From Flammula alnicola (taxonomy: Eukaryota > Basidiomycota > Agaricomycetes > Agaricales > Strophariaceae), in NCBI GenBank assembly GCA_015499995.1, contig JADNRV010000055.1:62001-126000 (forward strand): a stretch of DNA of 64,000 nucleotides, given 5' to 3'. Numbering within the stretch: the first letter of the stretch is position 1; every line of letters starts with the position of its first letter. The notes under the pieces are model-generated. The model saw nothing but the letters and a program-made list of their open reading frames with translations, searched no databases and was not told where the DNA came from. Positions 22,627 through 34,877 of this stretch are shown piece by piece. The translations under genes were made by a program, and so were the position numbers.

Positions 22627-24066
22627 TAGTTCTATGCACCGGTGTGAGTCCTCTTCAACGAGCGCGCGATAAATTGCCACTCTAACCTGTATACCAGCGT
22701 CTGTTCGATACCCCTTCCGCATATATTCGCTTCCTATTGCTTCTACTTGCCATGCTTGCTCAATGCCTTGATATTTCTCCATAATCTACCTCAACCAGTC
22801 CAAACATGCGTGTCTTGTTTCCTAGTTCCTTCCCGTACCCGTATGCGTCTCTTTTCTTTTTCTCTGATTTTTTACATTGGTATGGTTAGCCACAACAAAT
22901 TAGGTTGATCAAACACGGACCTGTAAATAGACCCTCCGCCCGTGGCATCCCACATGTACATATTTAAATTTCCCGAATCATACTTGCAGTCCTGACACAT
23001 GTGCCCTTCTGATTCGCGGCGTGTATGGTGCTGCGCAGGTTGGTTTGTATGTTATCGTGACAGCAGATTTGAAGTGCAACATGTCTTGCAACAATCTGAA
23101 GACGATGCCCAGAGCAACACCAATAAAGTCAATGGCGGGTCGAACGTGTGTGGTTGCCGAGCGCATCAAGAGGAAACGGGTTGATCACTGGGGCTGCATC
23201 AGCAACCCGACCCACATCGCAGAAAAGGGCAGAACTGTGAACACCGCGAAACTGCGATGAGGAAATGGAGGCACGTCACGGACACAAAATCGCGTACCTT
23301 CGCCGTCTTTGGACGGAAATGGCCAATCCAATATTATGGACAAGAATTCGCCGCCCCCTACAACACCTGTCCATGTCGATCGCAAGCCATCGATAAAGTC
23401 AAGGAGGATACCGAGAGACCTTGGTGAACAAGAGCATCGCAAACATAGCAAACATCGTGGTAGGTTGCATGTCGGACGACGCCTCATTGCAGGCATGAGT
23501 CAGGTGAGCGTCATGGATATGCATCGCGATAGAGCTCATTTCCGATCTTTTTGAAATTTCTTTCTGATTAGTGGACTGATTTCAACGGAGGAAGGATGCG
23601 ACACGGAGAATTGGCAGAGATTCAGAGAGAGAGAGTCGAGTCAAAACGGCCAAACTTTTTTCGACACATCGATGGGTGGTCACGTGACCGCATCGAATCA
23701 TACAGCAGATGCGGGGCAGCTTCGCCATACCCAGGGATTTCCTTCTGAGGCCGCCTGGGAAAGCGACCGATTTGCGATCAATTTTAACCACGTGACCAAA
23801 TAAGCCGAATTGAGACAAGTCTCGCGCGCCACCGAAAGTTCAGCCAAAGCTCAGCCAGAATAGTTTGCCTAAATAAGGCACTATTGGCATCTTTTTCTGA
23901 GATTTAGGACGAAAACCCTGGGCCCAAAAGCGCACAGATTTGCTTCCGGAACACCCTGGGAATGACCAATTTTTCAGATGCGGTTAATAATATATTCAAT
24001 CTCATCTTATCTTTTGGTGTTAACGTTCTTATCTGGAGTCGCGATTCTTTCCTTGTCACTTTCATT
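22627..24066. other. 1.4-kb region without a supported gene
   Basis: Downstream of MAF1 there is 3' UTR-like sequence, then short open frames on both strands at 23000-23550. One plus-strand frame (23309-23554) is rich in Pro, Arg and His and runs into a GTGAGC donor. A minus-strand frame from 23524 includes QPTTMFAMFAMLLFTK. Neither can be joined into a convincing gene. Two CACGTGAC elements lie near 23680 and 23790. Confidence 0.4.
23678..23689. promoter_or_regulatory. Palindromic GGTCACGTGACC E-box
   Basis: A perfect 12-bp palindrome with a CACGTG core. A second close match, ccacgtgacc, lies at 23788-23797. CACGTG flanked by T and A is a known bHLH (Cbf1/USF-type) target. It lies 380 bp upstream of the racemase gene. 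Use in vivo is inferred. Confidence 0.4.
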
Positions 24067-24890
24067 ATGTCTGCGGGCGTTTCGTTGTTGGTTATAAACC
24101 CAAATTCTTCCCAGTCGGTGTCGGTTGGCCTTGAAGCAGTTCTAGTACCACCTCCAGGAGCTACTCTTCATTTTTATACCGCTCCGAGCAATGCGCCGCC
24201 CTCGATAAACGACGCGACGACAGGAGTCCTGAGTGCGGCAGCCTGCTTTGCAGATATCCAGCAAAGGAGGTTGATTGATAAATATGACGGGTTCCTCGTC
24301 TGTTGTTGTGCGCAAGTCTTCCTCATTTCCATCATCTAAATTATCGCTGACGAGACTGTGTACCCCACCTCAGTTTCTGACCACCCCCTGACGCACATGC
24401 TACGCGAAACCACGCGAAAACCAGTTTTGAATATCTTGGAATCCTCCATAACCCAGTCGCTGCTGATAGGCCAACGATTTGGAATAATCACCTCAGGCTT
24501 TGGATACAAGTACATCCACTACACGGAGGTGCGCAACTTTTTGGGCGCGACCTCCGAGCGATTCGCGGGACTGGCAACTTGCGAGCTTGGGGTTCTGGAG
24601 TTCCAAGGCGGCGAGCGCACACATGTCGACGCCAAAGTCAAGGCAGCAAGTGTAAAATGTGCCTCGCAAGGAGCAGACGTCATCATTCTAGGTTGCGCTG
24701 GTATGAAAGTTATTTCTTCTTTCGATGAATATTTTCTCACATCTTCGATTTTTATCATGTAGGAATGGCAGGGATGGAAGCGCTTGTCCAACAAGGCGTA
24801 GCGGAGGCGGGTCTGCCGCCTGTCCGAGTTGTAGATGGAGCGAAAGCTGGAGTGCAGATACTCGCAGGATTGGCGAGACTAGCAACATGA
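24067..24890 (+). CDS. Asp/Glu/hydantoin racemase family protein (Dcg1-like)
   Basis: Three exons. Exon 1 starts MSAGVSLLVINPNSSQSVSV and includes the N-P-N-S/T signature; it ends KYDGFLVCC at a GTGCGC donor. Exon 2 starts FSDHPLTHMLRETTRKPVLN and has TSGFGYKYIHYTEVRNFLGA and CASQGADVIILGCAG. Exon 3 gives MAGMEALVQQG and ends ILAGLARLAT. The two cysteines, in VCCFSDHP and LGCAGMA, are the paired catalytic residues of cofactor-independent racemases. Yeast Dcg1 belongs here and is linked to nitrogen/allantoin metabolism. The exact substrate is unknown. It is convergent with NOP15, whose stop is 178 bp away. Confidence 0.88.
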
Positions 24891-25067
24891 TGAAGCTTGC
24901 TACTTCCGGAATCTATCATACCATAATTATAATTTGCATACCTAACAGACGTTTGTCGTATTGTACTTGGCGCATCTGAAGACAGTACTTGCAGAAAACA
25001 GAAGATAGATCGATTGCCATTGTCAAGGTATCTCGGAGGGGCGCCATGTAAAATACGAGTAAAGGTC

Positions 25068-26505
25068 TTAGGATTGGATTGGAGCTGGCTTTTTCTGGGG
25101 GAAAAAATCAGCATTCCTAGCATCCAGAAGTCTCAAGAAAACTCACATAGGCAGCAGCGTCGAAGTTGTATTTAATACCTGCCTTCGCCAACTTCAGCTT
25201 GCGTTCCTGTTGTCGCTTCAAGAGTCGCTTCGCTGCTTTGACTTGCTCGGCATCTGTGCGAGGCTGCAAGAATATCATCGGTTAATTACTGCAGAACCTG
25301 AAATTTGGGAATCGATTACCTTGTTGTGCTCTACCCGCGCAATACGTTCCCTAGGAACGACTCGCCACTTCCGATTGGCACCAACCCACAATTCAGGGTG
25401 CACTTGATCCTTGGGAATAACTTTACAACGCATGATGTGGCCCATCAAGAGGTAGTTGTCCATGGTGTCAGCGACGATTTGTGCAACAGCTGAAGAGTCG
25501 AACTCGATGAAGCCGTAATGTTTTGACCTGCCCGTCTGAGATAAATTATACGTGAGCAGGCTGAACTGGTTCGAGAATATGTGAAAGAGACACACCTTTT
25601 TATTACGCGAAACTCGCAGCCGGGTAACGTTGCCGAATTGCGAGAAATATGCCTTTAATTGATCTTCATAGAACCCATGGGGGAGACGACCGAGGAAAAG
25701 CACGCCACGATCCTCTGTCTGAAGATGTATTTGTTACGACTTAGAGGGAGTAAAACAAGACGGCGACAATAGAACATACCGGGAACTGCTTCGCCTTCTC
25801 TAGCTTCCGCTTGACGGTAGCATCGTCCTTTGCAATAGTGGGCAGTCTCTCGATATCAAACGCTGAAAGTTCATCGTTCATTGCGTCGTCTTCGTCCGAG
25901 GAATCGTCATCGTCCGTCGAGAAACCGTGCAAGTGACCATCCTCATCAGAATCCTCGTTCGATTCGTCGGCCTCCTCCTCGTCGTCTTGTTCTTCATCTT
26001 CTTTGGCAGGTTCCAGTGCTTTCGATTTTTTGGACTGGGAAGCTGTCGTGACTTTGGGGTTTCGAGGACGCGAGATAGATGTAGGAACGAGTTGCGCGGG
26101 TTTTGACTTTTTGGTGGCGTCCTTGGACTTCTTCAGGATGGAAACGAGGACAGGTGGGTCAGAGACAACGATAGCTGAAGAATCTTTCGAGTCTTTCGCT
26201 TTACTCTTCGATTTTTTGGCCTTGTCCTCCGTAGTGGTCGCCTTGGCCTTTTTCTTCTTGTCGTCACTCTTCTTATCCTCGTCCATGACTTGGAGCGCGG
26301 CGTTGGTCATGTCCTCGACGGCGACCTCGGCACACTTGGAGACTTTGGCAGCCTTTACAGGCTTCGAAGAGTGAGTCTCGTCTTTCTTTGCTTTTTTGGA
26401 TACTGAAGAAGGCTGTGGTTCCTCCGGTGAGGATGCATCGGGCTTCCTCTTCAAAGTTTTCGAGGACTTCGAGGAGGACTTTTTCCCAAGAGACAAAGTA
26501 GCCAT
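25068..26505 (-). CDS. NOP15: Nop15-type nucleolar RNA-binding protein (60S biogenesis)
   Basis: The N-terminal half (ATG at 26505) is a long Lys/Ser-rich and acidic low-complexity tail (SLGKKSSSKSSKTLKRKP, EEDEQDD-like stretches) typical of nucleolar proteins. A single RRM follows over three exons: GVLFLGRLPHGFYEDQLKAY is RNP2, FSQFGNVTRLRVSRNKK follows, and GRSKHYGFIEFDSS is RNP1. After it come LLMGHIMRCKVIPKDQVHPE and a basic helix with AAKRLLKRQQERKLKLAKAG. Order and content fit Nop15/NIFK, needed for ITS2 processing of pre-60S particles. The last exon is short (KKPAPIQS). No break is seen. Confidence 0.85.
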
Positions 26506-26662
26506 GTTCAAACGTAGAGTGGGGAAACAAACAGTCGAAATGAGCGAGCGAGAGCGGTCCAAAGTGAATCGAACGGTGCACTTGAAATCGACTGCAGAAC
26601 AAAATTGCAATTTCTGAAAAAGTGAATGCTGTTGATCAACAGGGCACAACAACCTCCTTGCG

Positions 26663-27771
26663 ATGATACCACACTTCTCCAATCCACATTTCTTGCCTCA
26701 ATTCACAGAGACAGTAACGCGCGCGGAAATCTATGCAGAGGAGAAATACTATGGGGACTCTACCGCACAGGAGAATTTGATAGCGATCGAGCAGCTGAAT
26801 CGAATGCTTGAAAGTTCTCTTCCACTTGTACGCTACGAACAACTGGATGTTGGTTCTTCTAGAAAACGAAGGAGACTGGAAGTGGAGGTTTCTGTCGAAC
26901 CGGAAGAGGAGGAGGAGGAGGAGGAGGAGGAGGAGGAGGAGCCAGTGCGTATGTGCAACATCTTTCGTCACGAATGATTTTTAACCATGGCATACAGTAT
27001 TCAGATTGGTGTCTTCTGCCCTGCCTCCCTTACCAGTGTCTCTCCTGCCACCTCCGCCCCCACCATCCCTGTAAGCTACTACGTTTATTGTATGGACGCG
27101 TAATTAAATCCCCTCTTGTAGAACGAGAGAGCCTGATGCAGAAGACAACGAAACCCAAGCACACCTTCGTAAACAACGCGCCGAAGCGGCTTCTGTTGAC
27201 GGTGCCATCATCCTCAGAGACTCAGAAACACTGACGGTATAGTGCATCCTCTCCAAGACAAGTAATAAAATCTTATATATTACCGATCTTTTGCCAGCCC
27301 TCGCGGTATCCGTCGAAGAAACCTACGGATTTACAAGCCCTGATCGGAGACTCCAAGCCTCTCGTGATGATAGTGCAAACATTGCAACGCCCTCGAAGGA
27401 CGCGACCCCCAGTGCCCTCAGCCGACCTTTCTCACTTCCCATACGTGTCTGACACTTCCAAGATACCCGTCCAATCAGTTATGTCCAAAATTCTGGACTG
27501 TCCGACCATTGACGCTCAAATCCTGGAGCCCGATTTATCCATAACACGGAAGAGGAGAAGGAGAGGCCCTTTAGCTGATAAACAACGCCCCCAGCCTCAA
27601 TTTTGGAGACCAGGTCCAAAGTTGACTGGGAAATGCATGGGATATGCTTATGGTTATCCTAGTAATTTAAATCGTGTGGCAGAATCTGAACGGTATGGAG
27701 GAAATGCCAGGCCTTGGAAATATAGGCGAGATAGTATGAAAAAGGCCACATTTTCGGACAGTGTCTTGTAG
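26663..27771 (+). CDS. Basidiomycete protein of unknown function, poly-Glu
   Basis: I do not recognise this gene. At least four exons can be joined: MIPHFSNPHFLPQFTETVTR, then KRRRLEVEVSVE and a poly-Glu run; a short proline-rich exon (VSLLPPPPPPSL); TREPDAEDNETQAHLRKQ; and a long last exon containing PSKKPTDLQALIGDSKPLVM, ITRKRRRRGPLADKQ and ARPWKYRRDSMKKATFS. Basic and acidic clusters suggest a nuclear protein. It is divergent from NOP15 (starts 158 bp apart), so the two probably share a promoter. No enzymatic motif is visible. Confidence 0.65.
26903..26941 (+). repeat. GAG trinucleotide tract (poly-Glu)
   Basis: Thirteen consecutive GAA/GAG codons, twelve of them GAG, inside the unknown gene. 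It is the kind of tract that varies in length between strains. Confidence 0.9.
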
Positions 27772-28029
27772 CATAACACTAGGATTACATAAACCATTTT
27801 GTAACAGTAGTACTATTGGACAGATTTGTTTTCCAGTTTCAGAGTGAAGCCTCGGGCCCCGGGCCGGTTAGCGCTGGTCTTTGTTGATTTGAGCTATGAG
27901 AGCCAAACAAGTACGCGAGCGAAACTCGCCTTTGAAGAGCTTTGAACACCCACAAGCTCATACAAGTCACCTTTAGAGACATATTTCTTGCAGCTTGGAC
28001 CTTTCTGACTAGGAAGTAACTCGCTATCC

Positions 28030-30887
28030 ATGCCTTCGACTCCTCCACCCTCCAACCCATTTAGCATACCCCCCATACCCCGTTTGCCTTCACCGTCTGG
28101 ATCAAGAATCCGTGGATCCATCGGGTCAACCTTCTCGTTTGGTCCTCAAAATCTCGTCGACTCTTATCTCGACGCAAATGCGAGCACAATCTCCAACACA
28201 ACCACATCTACCCTCGATCCAAACCGCTCTATACTGCCAGCCTCTCCACAGAGATCACCGCGTAAACATAGACGAGGAAAGTCGAGTACCACCCGTCATC
28301 CACTCGCAAATGATACCACGGACGTGTTTCAAGACTTTGAAGATGACGCCGATGATGAGGACGAGTACGAGTGGGGGATGGTAGATCGAATGAGATTATG
28401 GCGCCACGACGCGTTGATGCAGCATCTCTATGACACAGCTGCATTCTGGGGGGATAAAATCCTCAGCTGGACAAGTACGTGGCATCTTAAACTATAAGCC
28501 TGCTTCGTTAAATGCGTACTTTGTAGATGACGCGAACGATGCGTTTTGGCTTGCCCAAACTTACTTCATGACCCATCAGTACTCTCGTGCTGAACGTCTA
28601 CTTACTCGGCCATTCGCAACAAGCTCAACTAAAAAGCCCCAACCACCTGTGCAAACGAACGGTCATTTTCAGTCGACAGCGAAAGGCAAAGCTCGTGAAT
28701 ATGACGCGTCCCAGTTGATGTTGTCGATGCCTCGTTTACCTATGGGCCCGGGAGGCATGATCGAGTTACCTGAAGACATGCAAGACCGTGTATCGCGTCT
28801 TGTAGACATGAGTGTGGCTTGCAGGTATCTGGCGGCACTGTGTCAGGTTCGTGATTCAGGATCAACAAATTCCAAAGCCTGACGTTGATTTTTTTTTTCC
28901 AGATTCGGCAGGGAAATTGGGCTGCTGCAACGGAAATGCTAGGGGAAGCTAATCCTTTTAATGGGTCCGGTATGTTCATCTCTATTCCTAAGTACCAGAA
29001 TAGCACCTTACTTTGATCGAAACCGTAGCAGGAAGTGGGCCTGCTGTACCGAATGTGGATGGGGGCATCAAAGTAAAGGATTCTGTAGCATCTGCTAAAC
29101 TTTCTAACGCGATATACAGGTCGAGGCCTCTATGTGTCACCTGAGAGGGATTCTCATGCTCAAACTTAATCGGGGAGACCAGGCTAAACAATGCTTTATG
29201 GAAGCACTCGCCTTAGATGTCAAGTGCTACGATTCCTTCGAGCAACTGATCTCAAGTGAAATGATGACCCCAGATGAAGGTACTGTACTTGTTTCTTTTT
29301 TTACACTGAGAACACTTTTTGAACTCTAAACCTCAGAGTGGAATTTCGTACAAGGACTGGCATACGCTTCCCAGGCCCCTCAAGATGCTGAGTTTGTTCA
29401 ACTTATTTATACGGCTCGCCTGCGGAAATACAAGCACGCCACTGAACACGCCTTAACTCGCCAACGACTGGTCGACGAATATGGCCTGGGAGATAACCCC
29501 GACGTGTTGTTTAGTTTCGCAGATGCCCTTTACTCTAACTTCCGATGGGCGGATTGCTTTGCGATAACAACTAGGTCGGTGACTCTCAACTGTCATCTCT
29601 CTGTGGACTAATCGGTTGCAGGATCCTGGGCCTTGTTTCTATTCATAACCAAACTATGCCTCTGCACATCGCGTGCATGTATCACTTGTCCCACCTTCAT
29701 TCAAGACTTTTCATCCTTGCGCACGAGCTTGTCGACCGCGAGCCAGAGAATGCTATTAGCTGGTATGCTGTGGGAGTTTGGTATCTCAGTAATAAAAAAT
29801 GGGCAGAGGCGCGACAGTATTTCAGGTGCGTGGTTTATTCTTACTGCCAGACAACCGTGGTGTTAAGCCGATGATCACAGCAAGACATCATTAATGGACC
29901 CGCGATTTGGCCCAGCTTGGATAGCATTTGGCCACACATTCGCACTGGAAGGAGAGCATGACCACGCCGTCACTGCGTATTCAACATGCGCCCGGATGTT
30001 CACAGGGTATGTCGCCGTTCGGTTCGCATATGTCCACGTACTCGTACTGACTCAAATTTACCGCAGCTCCCATTTGCCGCTGATGTTTGTCGGCATGGAA
30101 CATATCATGCTGTCAAACCATAGTTTGGCAGACGAAGCACTGGAAGCGGCATACACCATGTGTGACGGTGATCCCCTGTTATTAAATGAACAGGCGGTGA
30201 TGGCTTATAACCACGGAGAGTCAGTCGAGTCTCATATTTGGCTTGGCTTATCCATTACCCGGTTGTACTGACGAACGTGGTCCTCCCAGCTTCCAAAAGG
30301 CAGCCCGCCTTTTTCAGTCTGCTCTGGATCTGGCGCAAGTTACCCAGAGCTCGCAAAAAGCATGGGCGACCACTTACCTAAATCTGGGAACATGTTATCG
30401 CAAACTTAAGTGGGTTTCTCATGTCGTTACTTTGCTCCTTCTCCTTCGATACTCAGCTTTGTTTTAGGCGGCTGGAAGAAGCCCGAGCGAGCTACCAAAA
30501 GGTGCTAGAGTTGGATGCCCGACACTCGATGGCGCTCGGGTTGCTCGGGATCGTTCACCATCTGATGGGCAATCTTGACAAAGCCATTGTGAAGTACCAT
30601 GAGGTATGTGTCCTATAATAATGATGCCGTAAGATGACTCCTGGACTGAATTGTTAACGTAGGCGTTGAGCATTGACCCTATTAACGCCCATATGTTGGA
30701 ACTTCTGAACACTGCACTTGAGTCGTCCGTCGTGCTTATGCCTTCCCCGGAGACATATGATGCTGAATTTAAACAAGCTATGAAGGCACTGAAGGCGAAA
30801 TACGCACGCTTCTACAGTAAAGGAAAGGAGAAAGCTCCAGCTGACGTCCCGGTCGATGCCGCTCCCGACGAAATGAATCTAGGTTAA
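28030..30887 (+). CDS. cut9: Anaphase-promoting complex subunit Cut9/Cdc16 (APC6)
   Basis: About ten exons join from [20 protein letters not shown] to a stop after DEMNLG. After a disordered Ser/Pro-rich start and acidic patch ([20 protein letters not shown]) come TPR-type helices: [100 protein letters not shown] and [30 protein letters not shown] and [10 protein letters not shown] are hallmark Cdc16/Cut9 repeats. The protein is a TPR scaffold of the APC/C ubiquitin ligase that drives mitotic exit. All junctions stay in frame. Confidence 0.88.
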
Positions 30888-31184
30888 AAGGTTCGGGCGA
30901 TAAACGGCAATGTAGTCCTAGAGTTATATATAACTTGTAAATTAAATTGTAATGAAGCGTTCGGGCGAGATTTGTCCATTAGGCTCACGGATATCAAAAC
31001 TCGTTAGTCTTTCTGTGCATTCTGAATCAGTCAATGCAAAATTCAAATGATTCACGGCATCGGACATGGAAATAGAGTCGTGCAAAGAAATGAATTTCCG
31101 GCTAGCTAAGTATTAAGTACATAACATGTTAAACGATGGAAAAAACCTGAGGAGGGGAGGGTAACAAGTGATGGATATAAGTGA
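30888..31184. other. Intergenic, convergent 3' ends
   Basis: Spacer between APC6 and the phosphate transporter, both ending here. Nothing notable is seen. Confidence 0.6.
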
Positions 31185-33393
31185 TTAAATCTCGGAGCCC
31201 GATACAAGAGTGGTCTTATTGGCAGGTCCTGCTCAGAGTTAAATTTATGTCAGACAAACTGGGATGTCCCTGAAGCTGAGTCGACACTAACCTTTCACGA
31301 AGCCATCTTGGTCTTCATTGGAAAGTTCTTCCAGTGTCTTGCCCATTGTTTCAGGCAACAGCAGTGTCGAGCCGATACCGGTCAGCATGAAGAAGGCGAA
31401 AATTTCGAGACTGTTGCCATCGGATGAGCATGAAAGAATTGGTAGAGAGGTCGGATCACTTACATATGCTTGACGAAGTGGTTGGTACCGCCGATGTCCT
31501 TAAGAGCGCTGAAGCCACATTGAGCAACAATGGCACCAAGCTTGCCACTGGCGGCAGAGATACCGTGAGCGGTTGAACGATAACGAGTGGGGAAAATTTC
31601 TCCGGGAATAACGAAGGTAGTAGTGTTGGGACCGAAGTTCTGGAAGAAGTTGGCCAGACAGTAGAGGAACACAAACGCCTTGTTGGCAGCAGGGGTGGCG
31701 GTCAATTTGTTGTATCCGAAGCCTATGGAAAGTTGTCAGCACTGAGAAAGGTTTTTAGGTGGATGCTGTGTCTTACCCAAAATGACGAAAAGGATTGTCA
31801 ACATGATGAAGCCCATGAGTTGGATGGGCTTACGTCCCCACTTGTCAATGAACAAGAAGCTGACCCAGTATCCGGGAATCAAACCAGCAGCGGAGAGGAT
31901 CAAGTTTCCGATGCAGATGTTGTTCAGATTATCATACACTCCACGGACGCCCTTGGTAGGGGGTGTACCAAAACCAATAGCTTGCAGAATGATAGAGGAG
32001 TTGAGGCCGAGACCATAGAAAGCAATCTGCGGGATAAGGTGTTAATTCCGAGCCACAGCTGTACGGATCTAAAGCACACATACGTCAAGAGCGAACCAAG
32101 AGTAAGCAGTACCGAAAAGAATCTTGAAGTTCTTGAGCTGCCCGAAATGAGCACTGAAATCGGCCCAGCTGGCTTTGGGTGTGTCGATACGCTGGATGAA
32201 GGCATCTTCATCGACATGAGAACGCGTTCCAGCAACAACATGTTGGATATCAGTGGTGGCTTGATCGATGTTGCGCTCAATATCCATGGTGAAGCGGGGT
32301 GTTTCGGGGATGGTCAAACGGAAGTAAAGAGCTACGACTCCGGGAACAGCGCCAAGACCGATGAGTAGGCGCCACATGAAATCGACCGCGTTCAAGTGAG
32401 TAGTGGAGGCTTCGTGGAGGATGGCGCTTTTGTAGGCGTGGGTGATGATAAAGGCGACGAGTGCGGCAGCTAGTAGATATAAGGATCAAAAACCCAGAAG
32501 TCATATCTGCGAACAATAATTGCGTACTGAAATTACCCCATCCCTGGGCGGCGAAGACCGCAGTCATCATGCGACCACGAATTTTGGTAGATGCGAACTC
32601 GGATGAGATGACAGCACTTAGAGGGTAATCGCCTCCGATACCAACTCCCATCTACATATCAAGTTCAGTATGAGACTTGTTATTTTATTGTTGAAAAGAA
32701 AGGAATACGGACGATGAAGCGCCACACAACCAAGACACCGATGATGTGAACGGCGGGGGCATTTCCTGAGAGGGCTTGGCCGAAAGTGGCGACGATCATG
32801 ACCATTAATTCAACACCATCTAAACAGCCGAGATCAGTAGCGGTCAAGATAAAGGAGCGGGACCCTAACTCACACATCTTCTTGCGTCCAAGGATATCTG
32901 CCAACCAACCAAAGAGTAATTGACCGCACAAAGTACCAACAGGTGTGGCGACTTTGACACCGAGATCTTGGTGAGCGTTCAGCTTTTGGCCTAAGGTACG
33001 TTCGTTAAGAGTAACAGAGGGTATCAAATGTGGATCATATGCTCACCAGCGCCGTAAACGTAGCCCAACATCGTGGAAGCGATGTTGATGGCAAAGATAT
33101 CATAGCTGGTCAAGATTAATTAGCTTCAAGTTCTCCTGAGATATTAAACACTGACGCATCGGTGAAGAAACCAACACCGGCCACTATACACACTTTGGCA
33201 TGGAACCAACTGTAGATAACAAAGTGAGTGGGAATAAAGACTAGGAGACATGGAGGAAAACATACGAGAACTTGGCGTTATCAACCTCGGCCAGGGCAGC
33301 GCGACGGCGCTCATCTAGGACATAGCCGGCGTTGACGCGACCTACGACCTTTTCTTGGGAGTCATTAGATGACTTCTCGTGGAAGCTGGCCAT
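31185..33393 (-). CDS. PHO84: PHO84-type H+/phosphate symporter (MFS, PHS family)
   Basis: About ten exons from the ATG at 33393 ([20 protein letters not shown]) to the stop at 31185. Membrane segments and signatures in order: [56 protein letters not shown] (MFS motif A), the PHS signature [114 protein letters not shown] and [14 protein letters not shown]. It imports phosphate at the plasma membrane, and related proteins are induced by phosphate starvation. No break is seen. It is divergent from the LYR gene, with about 1 kb between them. Confidence 0.92.
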
Positions 33394-34435
33394 TGTGTCG
33401 ACTGATGAGGGGTAGAGACGACAAAAGCGAAGGAGATGAGCTTGCAATCAGCCATGACAGGGCTGGGCCGCCTTATAAGAGAAATAAAATTTATACGCTT
33501 GTCAACGGGGCACAGGTATCGCGTTGAATCTCACCAACGTTCGTGACTATGTAGCCAATCAGGAGGCGCATGGACACATGTGGGTCAACATATCCTTTTT
33601 TGGCGCCCATCCTTTCTATCAATACACCGCGATACATTGTGATCGTGTGACTCCCCAGGAACATCAAACTTTATCCCCGAATGAGCTCCCGATATTATCT
33701 CACGTTGCATCGCATCTAACCCAGCACTAGCTCAGTTCATTTAGATTCTTGGTCGTGTGCCATGAAATCAACCCGACGCCGAATGTACGTACAAAATATC
33801 TATCGCCCCTCAGGGAAGAGATGCTTTTCCTAGGTCTTCCGACCTCTGACGGATCCCGGAGGATCAGGCCTCAGGCTTCAGGGTCCGTCGGGCGCCACAC
33901 TGTACTCAGCCTTGGCTGACCTCGAACGTTCCGAAAGCGTAGCCTGTGCAAACCCGTACACCCTACACCCAATTTTCCAGGTACAAGCTCATCGATACGT
34001 CCAGACTCCCATGTCGGGAAGTTTAACTGAGGGGCCTGATTGTCCTGCATTAACATTGAGCCTCCTGAGAAGACCGGAAGAGCGCAGCCATAAACACGGA
34101 TCCCGTATTACAGTCGAGGCAGAAAATCAGAGAAAATCAGCATCGGGATGCAGTCGAGGCGATGGAATGCACTTGGTCCCTCATGAACGTTTGTGGAAAA
34201 AGGAGAGAAATTTGAAAATACGGAGGTTCCTGGTTCCAGCCGTTCCAGAGTCAGAGCGGAGAATGGGCGTGATCGGGCCGGAAAATACCTGATTTGGTAG
34301 ATTACGCAAGCATATTCCCACATTACCCCGCCACGCTGTCGATGGTGATGTGTGCATTGTGCGCCTCACACCGTGGATCCCAGCGGTGCATATCCACTTG
34401 CTGCTGCATCCGAGAGTGGTGCTGCACCTCAAGGA
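33394..34435. other. Divergent intergenic region
   Basis: About 1 kb between the divergent phosphate transporter and LYR starts. Open frames on both strands lack family motifs. No repeat or RNA is evident; it is taken as promoter sequence. Confidence 0.5.
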
Positions 34436-34877
34436 ATGGCATGTAACTCGACCCGCCTACGTGCGCTGGCGCTGTACAAAGAATTGCACAGGCTTGGACG
34501 CGACTATCCAGACCCTTCGTGCGTCCTCCATTTCACGAGCACCCGGCTTGCCGATCCTTGTCGCTGATAAAAACACTGATTCAGGTACGACTTTCATGGC
34601 AGAATGCGTGCACTGTTCGAAAGTGAGCTAGCTGCATTTTCCCATCTCGGAGACGCGCTCAGTCTGATCCGCCACAGAAAACCGAAATCTCACCGACAAA
34701 GACGAGATCGAAAACGCCCTAAAACTAGGGGAATATATCAAGAGAGGTACCACTATAACCCATGCGCTCCTCCGTTCCTAATTCTAACTCTGCTTAGAGA
34801 CCCTTGCGTTATATTCTTTACGAAAATATCGCCACCTGAAACGCATGTATCCTGACTCGATGTCAGATCCGTCATAG
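34436..34877 (+). CDS. Small LYR-motif mitochondrial protein (LYRM5/ETFRF1-like)
   Basis: Four small exons (34436-34518, 34585-34622, 34678-34746, 34798-34877) join to 89 residues with no break. The product starts MACNSTRLRALALYKELHRL, where ALYKELHRLGRDYP carries the L-Y-(K/R) signature. YDFHGRMRALFEKNRNLTD, EIENALKLGEYIKRETLALY and LRKYRHLKRMYP follow. The R-x-x-F in the middle and the Lys-rich C-terminal helix fit complex1-LYR proteins of the LYRM5 group, mitochondrial matrix factors that act with the acyl carrier protein; LYRM5 itself controls electron-transfer flavoprotein. Each exon is too short to be seen as an open frame. An in-frame upstream ATG at 34352 would lengthen the N-terminus. 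The last exon lies antisense to the end of the CorA relic. Confidence 0.85.

Noticed and set aside
23185..23496. 103-codon minus frame with hydrophobic stretches
   Set aside because: It could not be joined to other exons, and the opposite strand is equally open; no motif is visible.
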